From the NCBI GenBank assembly GCA_964017235.1, contig OZ024930.1:150784221-150848220 (forward strand): DNA of 64,000 nucleotides, read 5' to 3'. Made by a program: the position numbers and the translations under genes. This stretch comes from Sabellastarte sp. h YS-2021. Lineage: Eukaryota > Annelida > Polychaeta > Sabellida > Sabellidae. The notes below the pieces were generated by a model. It saw only the letters and a program-made list of their open reading frames with translations, ran no database searches and had not been told where the DNA came from. Below are positions 12,150 to 22,990 of the stretch, in pieces (the first letter of the stretch is position 1; each line of letters begins with the position of its first letter).

Positions 12150-13610
12150 CCACTGTTTGACCTTGAAGGAGGGCCCAAGGTCAAATCTAACATCAGAAAA
12201 TTCCTAGCCCAAGATTTCGTATGAGTTGGTTTCGTACTGTAAACTTCTAGGATCAATTATAAGCGAGTTATAAGCACTTTTAACTTTGGCTATCCTCGTT
12301 TGACCTTGATGAAGGGGCCCAAGGTCAAATCCGACCACGCCACAAGATTCCCAGCCCATGATTTTCTATAGGTTGGTTTACCATCCCAAACCTCTAGGAC
12401 CAATAATAAGCGAGTTATAAGCACTTTTAACTTTGGCTATCCTCGTTTGACCTTGAAAGAGGGGCCCAAGGTCAATTCCGTCCACACCAGAAGAATCCCA
12501 GCCAATGATTTCCTATATGCTGGTTTACCATCCCAAACCTGTAGGACCAATAATGAGCGAGCTATAAGCAGTTTAACTTTGGCTATCCTCGTTTGACCTT
12601 GAAGGAGGGGCCCAAGGTCAAATCCGACCACAACAGAAGACTCCCAGCCCATGATTTCCTATATGTTGGTTTACCATCCCAAACCTCTAGGATCAATAAT
12701 AAGTGAGTTATAAGCAGTTTTAAGTTTTGCTGTCCTCATTTGACCTTGAAGGAGGGGCCCAAGGTGAAATCCGACCACACCAGAAGATTCCCAGCCCATG
12801 ATTTCCTATATGTTGGTTTATCACCCCAAACCTCTAGGACCAATAATAAGCGAGTTATAAGCACTTTTAACTTTGACTATCCTCGTTTGACCTTGAAGGA
12901 GGGGCCCCAGGTCAAATCCGACCACACCAGAAGATTCCGAGCCCATCATTTCCTATATGTTGGTTTACCATCCCAAACCTGTAGGACAAATAATAAGAGA
13001 GTTATAACCAGTTTTAAGTTTGGCTGTCCTCGTTTGACCTTGAAGGAGGGGCCCAAGGTCAAATCCGACCACACAGAAAGATTCCCAGCCCATGATTTCC
13101 TATCTGTTGGTTTACCATCCCAAACCTCTAGGACCAATAATAAGCGAGTTATAAGCACTTTTAACTTTGGCTATCCTCATTTGACCTTGAAGGAGGGGCC
13201 CAAGGTCAAATCCGACCACACCAGAAGATTCCCTGCCCATCATTTCCTATATGTTGGTTTACCATCCCAAACCTGTAGGACCAATAATAAGGGAGTTATA
13301 AGCACTTTTAAGTTTGGCTATCCTCGTTTGACCTTGAAGGAGGGGCCCAAGGTCAAATCCGACCACGCCAGAAGATTCCCAGCCCATGATTTCCTATATG
13401 TTGGTTTACCATCCCAAACCTCTAGCATCAATAATAAGCGAGTTATAAGCACTTTTAAGTTTGGCTATCCTCGTTTGACCTTGAAGGAGGGGTCCAAGGT
13501 CAATTCTGACAACATCAGAAGATTTGCAGCACATGATTTCCTATAGGTTGGTTTCACATTGAAAACCTCTAGGACCAATAATAAGGGAGATATAGGCACT
13601 TTTAAAGTCC
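12150..13610. repeat. Satellite A, array 2 (147-bp units, about 10 copies)
   Basis: Units start near 12155, 12298, 12445, 12593, 12738, 12884, 13031, 13178, 13325 and 13474, with little divergence. Each unit carries TGACCTTG and CAAGGTCA in inverted arrangement 11 bases apart (for example 13035-13042 and 13054-13061). This is an everted pair of extended nuclear-receptor half-sites. A 268-codon open frame across the array is a by-product of the 147-bp period. Confidence 0.92.
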
Positions 13611-13859
13611 GCTATGTGGATTACTTCGGCACTCCGTGGATAACCTTGAACTAGAAATAGGACGCCCTGTTGATAGTAGCTGCAACATATGAATAGAAAC
13701 AGGATAGCATAGAAGAACACACATTATCATGTGTAATGTCCACCCCATGAACCTTTTGCCAAAATTGTACAGTAGTCTTACAAGACCCTGTTTCATTTGT
13801 AAAATATATCAATGATGCTTAAATATTTATTAGTGTACATGTAAATTATTTCAGCTTCA
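13611..13859. other. Spacer between two satellites
   Basis: No repeat or coding signal is recognised between satellite A and the YY1-like satellite. Confidence 0.4.
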
Positions 13860-15207
13860 TGCCTTTTTGCAGTGGTTGGGTCGAAAATTTTGACGAAGTC
13901 ACTCTATGTTGCACGGTTAAGAAGATAGAAGCAAATTTCTGTTTTTCTATTTTTGGCAAAAATTCGAAAATTCAAAATGGCCGCCATTTTTGGGAAGAGG
14001 AAAATTTTTGGAAAATTGCCAAAAGTACATGTCTTAGATACCCTGCGGGTCGAAAATTTCGACGAAATAACTCTATTTTGCACGGTTAAGGAGATAGAAG
14101 CAAATTTGTGTTTTTCCATTTTGGGCAAAAATTTGAAAATTCAAAATGGCCACCATATGTGGGAAGAGGAAAATTTTTGAAAATTGCAAAGAGTACATTG
14201 CTCAGATACCCTGTGGGTCGAAAATTTCGACGAAATCGCTCTATCTCACACGGTTAAGGAGATAGAAGCAAATTTGTGTTTTGCCATTTTTGGCAAAAAT
14301 TCGAAAATTCAAAATGGCCGCCATTTTTGGGGAGGGGAAATTTTTTTGAAAATTGCTAAGAGGACATTTCTTAGATACCCTGTGGGTCGAAAATTTCGAC
14401 GAAATCGCTCTATCTCGCATGATTAAGGAGATAGAAGCAATTTTGTGTTTTGCCATTTTTGGGAAAAATTCGAAAATTCAAAATGGCCGCCATTTTTGGG
14501 GAGGGGAAAATTTTTTGAAAATTGCTAAGAATACATTTCTTAGATACCCTGTGGGTCGAAAATTTCGACGAAATCGCTCTATCTTGCACGGTTAAGGAGA
14601 TAGAAGCAAATTTGTGTTTTGCCATTTTCGAAAATTCAAAATAGCCGCCATTTTTGGGCAGGGGAAAATTTTTTGAAAATTGCAAAGATTACATTCCTTA
14701 GATACCCTTTGGGTCGAAAATTTTGACAAAATCGCTCTATCTCGCATGGTTAAGGAGATAGAAGGAAATTTGTGTTTTGCCATTTTTGGCAAAAATTCGA
14801 AAATTCAAAATGGCCGCCATTTTTGGGGAGGGGAAAATTTTTGGAAAATTGCCGAGAGTACATTCCTTAGATACCCTGTAGCTCGAAAATTTCGACGAAA
14901 TCGCTCTATCTCACACGGTTAAGGAGATGGAAGCAAATTTGTGTTTTGCCATTTTTGGCAAAAATACGAAAATTCAAAATGGCCGCCATTTTTGGGGAGG
15001 GGAAAATTTTTTGAAAATTGCTAAGAATACATTTCTTAGATACCCTGTGGGTCGAAAATTTCGACGAAATCGCTCTATCTCGCACGATTAAGGAGATAGA
15101 AGCAATTTTGTGTTTTGCCATTTTTGGCAAAAATTCGAAAATTCAAAATGGCCGCCATTTTTGGGGAGGGGAAATTTTTTTGAAAATTGCAAAGATTACA
15201 TTCCTTA
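13860..15207. repeat. YY1-like satellite (about 168-bp units, about 8 copies)
   Basis: Units begin with GGGTCGAAAATTTCGACGAA near 13878, 14048, 14216, 14385, 14554, 14712, 14880 and 15049. Each has several short palindromes: TCGAAAATTTCGA, GCCATTTTTGGC and AAAATGGCCGCCATTTT (for example 14311-14327). The last contains AAAATGGCGGC on the minus strand, a close YY1 consensus. The array resumes at 16388 after a nested element, and a further unit or two lie at 17690-17920. Confidence 0.9.
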
Positions 15208-16387
15208 GTACGGAAGAGTAGAAGGGCCAACCTAACAAATTTTTTATCTCGATTTATCGACTTAGGTATTTCAGTGTTACATACATGACTTTGGCCTGCA
15301 ATGTAATATAATCAAACCTTTATAGTACGTAATCTCCGACAAGGCAATTGCCTTTTTAAATGTAATCTACCCTGTTGCTAATTATCACCTATGAAGTAAG
15401 CTAATATGAATAAGTGTCTAAACAACTGTCTTTATGACATGGGTTAAAGGAATTCATAACGACATCCAAATTTCTTTGATATGTGTCAGTCACACTTTGT
15501 CACACTTTTGAAACAAACAAAACATAATCATATAAATCATTCACTATTATTTGCAGATCAGGGGAACAAGGTTACAGTTAAAGTATGCTAACCTGATACA
15601 GGCATACCCAATGTACTTTTCATAAATAAATGCTAGCCCTAGAGTCTGTCATCGGGTGGAGATTAATCACTATAAAGTATTCTTACTGTATCACTTTTTT
15701 TTGTTTTTTTACTTTTGAGAGAGTTTGCAGTTGCCAAGTTTTATGTTAGCCACCTTGCTGAGAGCTGATTTGACAAAGGGCCAGTTTGTCCAGCCCCCTG
15801 TTTATGCTTTCTTATAATGCCCTGTATCTCCTTTGGGATCTGTAAACTTATTGGTAGTCATGTGGCCTGAATCTTTTGGTAGGTTCACATTTGACCTTGG
15901 TCCCCTCCTTCAAGCCCTATAATGGTCCTTGATGTATAATGCCTATGGCACCTTATAATTGGTTTTAGAGGTTTCTGATGCGAAAACATACATCAAACCA
16001 CATTGCATAAATGTCTTAATGAGGTAATATTTGGCCTTGGAGACTACTTTCAAGGTCTAATGTGGTCCATCATACCTTGAATGCCCTATACCTGCTTTTT
16101 AATTGGTCCTTGAGTTAAGTCGATTTAGCGAGTTAGTATCTCGATAAATCAAGATAGCTACGTCGATTTATCGAGTTAGTAAGTCGATAAATCGAGATAG
16201 CTAAGTCGATTTATTGAGTTAGTAAGTCGATAAATCGAGATAGTTATCTTGATTTATCGAGTTAGTATCTTGATTTATCGAGTTAGTATCTCGATAAATC
16301 GAGATAGCTAAGTCGATTTATCAAGTTAGTAAGTCGATAAATCGAGATAAAAAAATTTGTTAGGTTGGCCCTTCTACTCTTCCGTAC
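15208..16387. mobile_element. 1.18 kb inverted-repeat element with 4-bp target duplication
   Basis: Ends are inverted copies of about 55 bp beginning GTACGGAAGAGTAGAAGGGC and running through AACCTAACAAATTTT into ATCTCGATTTATCGACTTA. It is flanked by CTTA on both sides (15204-15207 and 16388-16391). Removing it and one CTTA restores the satellite unit it interrupts (CCTTAGATACCCTG). The inner right part (16115-16350) is a tandem array of AAGTCGATAAATCGAGATAG in both orientations. It has no coding capacity; a 4-bp duplication fits Chapaev-like or related cut-and-paste elements but does not prove the family. Confidence 0.85.
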
Positions 16388-16834
16388 CTTAGATACCCTG
16401 TGGGTCAAAAATTTCGACGAAATCGCTCTATCTCGCATGGTTTAGGAGATATGAGCACATTTGCCTTTTTCAGTACTCAAAATAGCCAATTACTCATTTA
16501 TTTAATTAATTACTCACTGATCTATGAAGCAATTCCCCCCAAAAGCAATCCCATACAAGCTATAACCCAATGAACCTCCATACCAAATTTCAGAAAGATA
16601 GGGTTAATAGCATTCCTTAAAATGTCTGGAAACCAAAGAGATACTCAAAAGTAGCAAAGTAGCTATTACTCAGTTAGCTATAGAGCTATCATCACCAAAA
16701 GCAATCCCATACAAGCTATTAACCCAATAAACCTGCATGCCAAATTTGGTAAAGATAGGATAAGAACTGTTGCCTAAAATGTCTGGAAACTAAGTGTGAC
16801 GCCAGACGGCGGACGCCGGAAAAAGCAAAAATAA
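16388..16834. repeat. End of YY1-like satellite and satellite C units
   Basis: After the nested element the interrupted unit resumes (TTAGATACCCTGTGGGTC). It is followed by units with AAAAGCAATCCCATACAAGC and ACCAAATTTGGTAAAGATAG, the same family as satellite C further on, closing with ACGGCGGACGCCGGAAAAAG. Confidence 0.65.
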
Positions 16835-16862
16835 TATGTCCACCCCCCAGTGGGTGGACATA
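16835..16862. other. Perfect 11-bp hairpin closing satellite C copy
   Basis: TATGTCCACCC (16835-16845) pairs exactly with GGGTGGACATA (16852-16862) around a 6-base loop. It follows CGGCGGACGCCGGAAAAAGC and A-rich sequence. A degenerate copy of the same end lies at 19050-19075. Confidence 0.75.
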
Positions 16863-17161
16863 ATTAAGAGCTTCAAGGTCAAATGTGTGCAAGGTTGTAG
16901 AGGACATGTATATCTGTTATACATATCACCTATGAAGAGATTCAACCTTGTACCTATGAGAAACAGCCAGTAAAGAAATGCCCGTGGCGGCCATCTTGTT
17001 TTTCAGAATGAGGCTATTTTTCTTCCCAGAGAAGCTTACCCCCCAATGAAGATATCCTGCAAATTTAGTGAACCTAGCTGCTGTCGTTTTCCTCTTAGAG
17101 CGTTAATGCCGAAAAATTTCTCTACGCGAGGCGGCGGCGGTGGAGCGAACACTAAACCAAA

Positions 17162-17189
17162 GTATCCACCGGATGCTTCCGGTGGATAC
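17162..17189. other. Perfect 12-bp hairpin at the satellite A 3' end
   Basis: GTATCCACCGGA (17162-17173) pairs exactly with TCCGGTGGATAC (17178-17189) around TGCT. The preceding sequence (TTAGAGCGTTAATGCCGAAA) matches the end of the satellite A region at 7513-7535, which has a shorter TATCC/GGATA hairpin. Confidence 0.75.
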
Positions 17190-17190
17190 A

Positions 17191-17350
17191 AATAGCATCA
17201 GAGATGCCCGTATCCCACAGCCTAGGGAAATATTTTTAACACCATGAGATATAGAAGTACTGTATCAGTACAAAGTTCAGGATACTTTCAGAGCACTGTC
17301 AGTTATATAAAAGTCCAAACAATGTTTAAATAGAGAAAATAATTTCTAAG
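17191..17350 (+). repeat. Dispersed repeat beginning AAATAGCATCAGAGATGCC (copy 1)
   Basis: The same sequence of about 150 bp (GAGATATAGAAGTA, CTTTCAGAGCA, GTCAGTTATATAAA, GAAATGCATGTA-like) recurs at 58605-58785. A shorter, more diverged copy is at 37917-37975. It always starts with the GCATC-AGA-GATGC hairpin or its remnant. Confidence 0.65.
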
Positions 17351-17579
17351 AGAAAGATAATGCATGTACTCTTTATCTACATCTGGCATGGCCGAATTAT
17401 GGTGTAGATGTTTTGAATATTACCATGCATACAGAAGTGGTAATACATTCGATGAATGCTTATGTGTGGTGTTGGAGCACAATCTGTGGCTCACTTGATG
17501 AAATTCCATCTGTTACAATGGTAAGTTGTAAAAGTAAAATTTTTAATGAATTCTAATATGACTTTAACAGTGCTTAATC

Positions 17580-17690
17580 TGCATCAAAAGACAGACCCAA
17601 AGGTGCAACAAGATTTTAACGGTCAAGGTCACTACGACAAGGTCAAAGGTCAAATCAAGGTCAGACCATGACGTTGCACACCTACTTTCG
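17580..17690. repeat. Satellite F-like unit with AGGTCA tandem
   Basis: Contains GGTCAAGGTCACTACGACAA and AGGTCAAAGGTCA (17640-17652), which is a perfect DR1 arrangement of nuclear-receptor half-sites, then ATCAAGGTCAGACCATGACG. It is related to the repeats at 59120-59460. Confidence 0.6.
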
Positions 17691-17925
17691 AAATCGCTCT
17701 ATCTCGCACGGTTAAGGAGATAGAAGCAAATTTGTGCTTTTCGCATTTTTGGCAAAAATTCGAAAATTCAAAATGGCCGCCATTTTTGGTGAGATGAAAT
17801 TTTTTTGAAAATTGCCAAGGGTACATTGATTAGATACCCTGTGGGTCGAAAATTTTGACGAAATCGCTCTATCTCTCACAGTTTAGGAGATAGACATATT
17901 TATGTTTTTTGCTATGTAGCTATTA
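17690..17925. repeat. Isolated YY1-like satellite units
   Basis: One and a half units of the 168-bp family (ATCGCTCTATCTCGCACGG, AAAATGGCCGCCATTTTTGG, GGGTCGAAAATTTTGACGAA). Confidence 0.8.
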
Positions 17926-19030
17926 CTCAGGAGGTTAAAGCTATTACCACCAACAATACCAAGCAAGCAATTGACGCTATAAACCTTCACACCAAATTTT
18001 AAAAAGATGAATTAAATAGGTTTCCTTTAAAAGAGTGAAAACAGAAATGCAATTCAGAGTAGGCTCAAAGTAGCAAAGCAGCTATTATTCAGATAGCTAC
18101 AAAGCTATTATCGACGAAAAGCTATCCTGGCCAAACTATTGACCCAATTATCCTTTACATAAATTTTTGTGAAGATAGAAAACATTGTTTTATTAAAATG
18201 TCCAGAAAAAGTCAACTCAAAATAGCATAATAGCTATATAGCACAGTAGCTATTACTCAGTTAGCTATAAAGGTATTATCACCAAAAGCAATCCCAAGCA
18301 AGCTACTGATCCAATAATCCTCCATCCCAAATTTTGTGAACATAGGTGAAATACTTTTCCTTCAAAATCCTTAAAATACAAAAGCTACTCAAAGTAGCTA
18401 AGTAGCTATTATTCAGTCAGTTATATAGCTATTATCAATAAAAGCAATCCCAAGCAAGCTATTGACCTAACTATTGCTCATACCAAATTTGGTATAGATA
18501 TGTCAAATATTTTTTCCTTAAAATGCCCGGAAACAAAAGAAGTACACAAAAGTAGCTAAGTAGCTATTACTCAGTTAGCTATAGCTAGAAAGCTATCATT
18601 GACCAAAAGCTATCCTGGCCAAACTATTGACACAATTATCCTTCATATAAATTTTTGTGAAGCTAGAAAACATTGTTTTCCTTTAAAATGCTTAAAATAA
18701 AAAAGCTACTAAAAGTAGCTAAGTAGCTATTACTCAGTCAGTTATATAGCTATTATCACTAAAAGCAATCCCAGGCAAGCTATTGACCTAACTATTGCTC
18801 ATACCAAATTTGGTAAAGATATGTCAAATATTTTTCCTTAAATGCCCAGAAACAAAAGAAGTACACAAAAATAACTAAGTAGCTATTACTCAGTTAGCTA
18901 TAGAGCTGTCTTCACCAAAAGCAATCCCATGCAAGCTATTAACCCAATAAACACCCATACCAGATTTGGTACACATAGGATAAATACTTTTCCTTGAAAT
19001 GAGCGGAAACCAAGCATGACAGATGGCGGA
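17926..19030. repeat. Satellite C array (about 160-bp units)
   Basis: Units share GTAGCTATTACTCAGTTAGC, AAAGCAATCCCAAGCAAGC, ACCAAATTTGGTAAAGATA and CCTTAAAATGCCCGGAAAC. About six diverged copies are present. The array ends with ACGGCGGATGCCGGAAAAAG as at 16805, supporting one element type. Confidence 0.75.
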
Positions 19031-19079
19031 CACTGGACGGCGGATGCCGGAAAAAGCAAAAATAATGGGGTGGGGTGGA

Positions 19080-19680
19080 CATAATGAAATTGTCTATCTG
19101 CAATACCTTTAGAGATAAATGGCATTTATTGTCTATCTGCAATACCTTTAGAGATAAATGGCATTTATTCACTTTACTAGCTATTACGCTGCCATCTAAA
19201 GAGCTATAGCTCTGCAACTTTACTATGTGGTAGATCAACCCAAAAGTAGGTGAAGGACTTATTTCGAAGAAATTGCCTATCTGTAACACTTTTAGAGATA
19301 AAGGACATTTATTCATTTTAGTAGCCATTACTTAGCTATGCAAAGAACTACAGTTCTGCAACTTCACTATGTGGTAGATCACCCAAAAGTAGGTGAATGA
19401 CTTATTTTGAAGAACTTGCCTATCTGCAATACTTTTAAAGATAAAAGGTACTCATTTTAGTAGCTATTACTCAGCTATGCAAAGCGCTACGGTTGTAAAA
19501 CTTTACTATGTGGTAGATCACTCAAAAGTAGGTGAATGACTTATTTAGAAGAAATTGCCTATCTATAACACTTTTAGAGATAAAATATATTTACTCATTT
19601 TAGTAGTTATTACTCTGCAATCCAAAGAGCTACGGTTGGGCAACTTCACTATGTGGTAGATCACCCAAAAGTAGGTGAAT
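19080..19680. repeat. Satellite E' array (about 140-bp units), left of DIRS-2
   Basis: Units share CTATCTGCAATACTTTTAGA, ATTTACTCATTTTAGTAGC, CACTATGTGGTAGATCACCC and AAAAGTAGGTGAATGACTTA. The same family occurs at 27740-28266 and 36888-37195. The array is cut inside AGGTGAATGAC by the DIRS-2 end. Confidence 0.8.
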
Positions 19681-19814
19681 GACGTCATAGCATCTTTTTC
19701 GTCCCCCGAGTTGAAACTTGAAGCTGAAAGCGGGGAAGGCCGGGTGGGAATCTCCCGTCTGTTAGGTAAGGTATTAAACTAATAAAAATTTAATTTACTA
19801 ATTAAAATTTCCAA

Positions 19815-19854
19815 TTTTATTGCGTTAATACACCTCAACTAACAGACGATAGCT
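19815..19854. repeat. DIRS-2 left inverted repeat
   Basis: Begins TTTTATTGCGTTAATACACC and ends AACAGACGATAGCT. It is the inverted copy of 27303-27342 with two mismatches. Confidence 0.85.
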
Positions 19855-19979
19855 AGACTAACTACCCAGTGGATGGAGGGCAGCTTACTTAGGACTAGAT
19901 GGAACTCTATGTATAGGCAAATAGGTTCTGGCCTGGCTGACAAAGGAGCCACACTAGGCTCTTAAGGCACAAAATAGTA

Positions 19980-19995
19980 CCCCCCCCCCCCCCCC
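19980..19995. repeat. 16-base poly-C tract (poly-G on the coding strand)
   Basis: Lies just past the recombinase gene and is followed by TTCTTTTCT. DIRS-3 has a 20-base tract with the same flank in the same place (32151-32170). Confidence 0.9.
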
Positions 19996-20204
19996 TTCTT
20001 TTCTGCTCTGAGGGAAGGAAGAGAGTAAGAGTTCAGTCCTGGAGATTCCAGAGATACCCAAGCAAGAGTGGAATAAGGTCTCATACCCTGTGTGCCTGAC
20101 ACCTAGGTAAAAAACCTTAAACTAAGGAATAGGTCAAAACAAAAAGACCTATACCTAATCAAAACTCAAAAAGGCTACGTACACAGAATAGGAGTACAGG
20201 AGGT

Positions 20205-20522
20205 CTAGTGGTGGATCTGCTGGGCAGCCACCACAGGACCCAACTGAAAAAGCTCAGAGTCCACCCAAGCAACATCTTTAAGATAGTATTGGGTAAAGGT
20301 GTTGTGGGACTTCCAGTGGCATGCTGCCAGGATTTGGTCCAAAGAAATGACACCCTGAAAAGCTTTGGAAGCCGCGAAAGCTCTAACATCATGAGCCTTA
20401 ACTTGGTGCAAAGTTAGGGACTCCTTATCTGATAGCTCATAACAAAGGATAACTGTCTGCTTGATCCAAGAAGAGATCGTAGCAGGAGAGATATCTTTGG
20501 TGAAGCCCTTTTTGAAGGAGAC
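20205..20522 (-). pseudogene. DIRS-2 tyrosine recombinase, C-terminal part
   Basis: Encodes VSFKKGF, then KAHDVRAFAASKAF, SLDQILAACHWKSHNTFTQ with YYLK, and PVVAAQQIHH before a stop at 20205. KAHDVR is the H-x-x-R box, CHWK carries the second His/Trp position, and TQYYL supplies the nucleophilic Tyr of tyrosine recombinases. The enzyme would integrate the circular cDNA. The N-terminal part lies at 22262-22990, separated by a LINE inserted at 20528-22256. The catalytic residues visible in the two parts are all present, so the LINE insertion is the main visible lesion. Confidence 0.85.
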
Positions 20523-20527
20523 AAAGA

Positions 20528-22256
20528 GAGAGAGTGTTACTCTACACACTCAGTTAACGTGTCTGAAGTAATTAATGCTGTCAAACAGCTTAAGAATGGG
20601 AAATCTGATGGTAGACTTGGTCAAATGACTGATCACTTAATTCATGGTAGTTTTTGTTTGAGTGTTTGAGTCTGTTATTTACATGCATGATTAAGCATGG
20701 ATTTATTCCACATGGTATGCAAGTTTCAACATTAGTTCCAATACCAAAAAATAAGGAAAAGTCTCTCAATTGTTCTGAAAATTATAGAGCTATTGCACTT
20801 AGCAGCATTCTAGGGAAAGTTCTTGACCTTATAATTATGAAACAACATAATCATGTATTCAGGACAAGTGACTATCAATTTGGATTCAAGAAAAACCATA
20901 GCACTACAATGTGTACCTTTTCTGTCAATGAGGTTGCACAATATTATCTGAATAATGGGAGTGATGCTTATATCATAATGTTAGATGCGAGTAAAGCATT
21001 CGATAGAATAGAATATACTAAACTGTTTACATTATTAATAGAAAGGGGTATTTGTCCAATGATTTTACATATTCTTTTGTGTCTTTATACTAAACAAATA
21101 CTATGTGTTAAATGGGGTGATAATGTATCTAATTACTGTCATGTTAGCAATGGGGTAAAACAAGGTGGGGTTCTATCACCTATTTTGTTTTCCATATATA
21201 TTGATGAGTTATTTCAAAGATTAAAAAGTAGTGGATATGGATGCTATATTGGAGATAAATTTATGGGAGCCTTTGGCTACGCTGATGACTGTCTGCTGAT
21301 TAGTCCTACTGTTATGTCTATGTCATGTTTATTAAAGATTTGTGATGACTGCAGTAAAGAATTTAATGTTCATTTCAATTTAGATAGGTATCAATTACTG
21401 CACTGTACCAAGTCTGCAAATCATTTGTCAAGTATAAATTACAATGGTATAGAGATTAAAGCATCCAAAATGGCCAAACACCTAGGTATTTACATTACCA
21501 ATGATCTATTGTCTGATGAAAACATTAACAAAGCACGCATGGACTTCTCTGTTAGGGTCAATTCAGTATTAACTTTGTTTCCTAATGCTCACTGCAATGT
21601 AAGGTATACTTTATTTCAACAGTTTTGTATGTCACTATATGGGTGTCTCATGTGGGATTTGACAACAAGGTCTATCTCCAAATTGTACACATTATGGAGG
21701 AAAGCAATTAGAAAAATATGGAAAGTACCTTATGATACTCATTGCTGTTTCTTACATGTGATTTGTGATTCATTACCAATAGAGTTACAACTTGCTAAGC
21801 GATTTGTCAAGTTTATGTATCAAACCATGAGCAATAATAATCAGGTGTCAACACTGTGTGGTAGACTAGCACTGGCTGGTAGTATGTCCCCAGTTGGCAA
21901 TAACTTAAGCTTAATGTCTTAACTCTTAAAATGCAACAGATACAAAATTCCTAAAAGAGACACTGTATCTTTTATTTATGACTGTCAAAACAATAAATGT
22001 ATAAATACTGATCAAACAATTTGTAGTGTAGTGACTGTATAACAATGAGAGACGAAAGGTCTACTATGTTTTCCAGCAATGAACTAACATATTTGATTGA
22101 TAAACTTTGTAAAGAATAATTCATTTTTCTATTGTACACTTGTAAATATTAATTTTCTATTTTTCATAAATATGTTTTCATAATTTAATGTACTGTGTTA
22201 TTTGAATGTACATTTATAGTACAAATAAAAGACTTATTATTATTATTATTATTATT
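20528..22256 (+). mobile_element. 5'-truncated LINE inserted in the DIRS-2 recombinase gene
   Basis: A 1.73 kb insertion, opposite in strand to DIRS-2, is flanked by AAAGA on both sides (20523-20527 and 22257-22261). It ends in AATAAAAGACTTATTATT and an ATT microsatellite tail. It contains most of a reverse transcriptase. Truncation at the 5' end and a simple-repeat tail are typical of target-primed reverse transcription. It is younger than DIRS-2. Confidence 0.9.
20550..21922 (+). pseudogene. LINE reverse transcriptase (partial ORF2, 5' frameshift)
   Basis: The long open frame (20654-21922, 422 codons) carries LVPIPKNKEKSLNCSENYRA, DASKAFDRI (motif A, Asp at residue 111), NGVKQGGVLSPILFSIYIDE (motif B) and FGYADD (motif C, residues 207-212). 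Thumb sequence HLGIYI and a C-terminal region ending NNLSLMS follow. Upstream, VSEVINAVKQLKNGKSDG lies in another frame, joined through a T-run near 20651 by a 1-nt shift. No endonuclease remains. The family is a jockey/CR1-like non-LTR clade; I cannot place it more closely. It belongs to the LINE, not to the surrounding DIRS element. Confidence 0.88.
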
Positions 22257-22261
22257 AAAGA

Positions 22262-22990
22262 CCAGCTCTTTGCCCTGTCTGAGATCTTGTGTCTTGTCCA
22301 GATAGTAGCGTAAGGCTCTCACTGGACAGAGACCTATCCTTCAGGGATCTATCCAGAGTAGGGGCCAAGGCTGGAATGACTACTGGGGCCATACAATCTG
22401 GACCTTCCTTCGCCAAGTGGTTCTTAGCCAAAAAACTTGAGGAAGGGTAAAGGGACACTTTAGACCAGTCAGCTTGGTGTCCAATGTTCTTGTTCAACCA
22501 CACATGTATTTCACTCCTACGCTTCTCAGAACCTAGGGCTAGGAGAAAAACCGTTTTGAAAGTCAGATGCTTCAAAGAAGCCTTTCTGAGAGGTTCAAAA
22601 GGTGGCTTGGTGAGTTGATGTAACACCAAGGAGAGGTTCCAGGAGGGAAATCCCCGACGCCCTTTAGGTCTATCCCTATGAAAACTGTCCAACAGGCGAG
22701 TTAAGTTTTCATCTTTGCTGACGTTTAAGAAGGCATTGCCTAATTTGTGCAATGGCTAACCTGTAACCATCAATGGTACTGGGTTGAAGATTCTTCTCCT
22801 GAAAAAGGTGTAGGAGAAATCTGCTACTTGTTTGATAGATGGAGACCTGAAGTCCACCTCACTTGTTTCACACCATCTAACAAAAACGAACCACTTTGCT
22901 CTTCATAGACTGTTCTGGTTGAACATCTTTGAGGAGCCTCAATTCGTAACGCCACTGGGCTAGAGAACCCTTCCTCCTTGATTGCTTCGG
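22262..22990 (-). pseudogene. DIRS-2 tyrosine recombinase, N-terminal part
   Basis: Minus-strand frames give a helical core-binding region (VADF, then LFQEKNLQPSTIDGYRLA in a shifted frame) followed by the start of the catalytic domain with TFKTVFLLALGSEKRRSEIH, where KRRSEIH holds the first catalytic Arg. WSKVSLYPSSSFLAKN follows, then LDRSL. The frame reaches the LINE border at 22261. A frameshift near 22800 separates it from the upstream pol segment. Confidence 0.75.

Larger units (their letters stand above)
12089..17208. mobile_element. Composite non-autonomous element with hairpin-bearing inverted ends
   Basis: The left end has a perfect hairpin (TGCATCGG/CCGATGCA, 12089-12107) followed by TTTGTATCCACCG (12110-12122). 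The right end has CGGTGGATACAAAT (17180-17193) followed by the hairpin GCATC-AGA-GATGC (17195-17207). The two ends are therefore inverted copies, each with a small hairpin outside the same GTATCCACCG block. Between them lie satellite A, the YY1-like satellite, a nested inverted-repeat element and satellite C-related sequence. No transposase or helicase is present, so it would be mobilised in trans. Whether both ends belong to one original insertion is inference. Confidence 0.5.

Noticed and set aside
12740..13546. 268-codon open frame
   Set aside because: It runs through satellite A, whose 147-bp period is a multiple of three, so a frame without stops in one unit stays open; the repeated 49-residue protein has no known domain.
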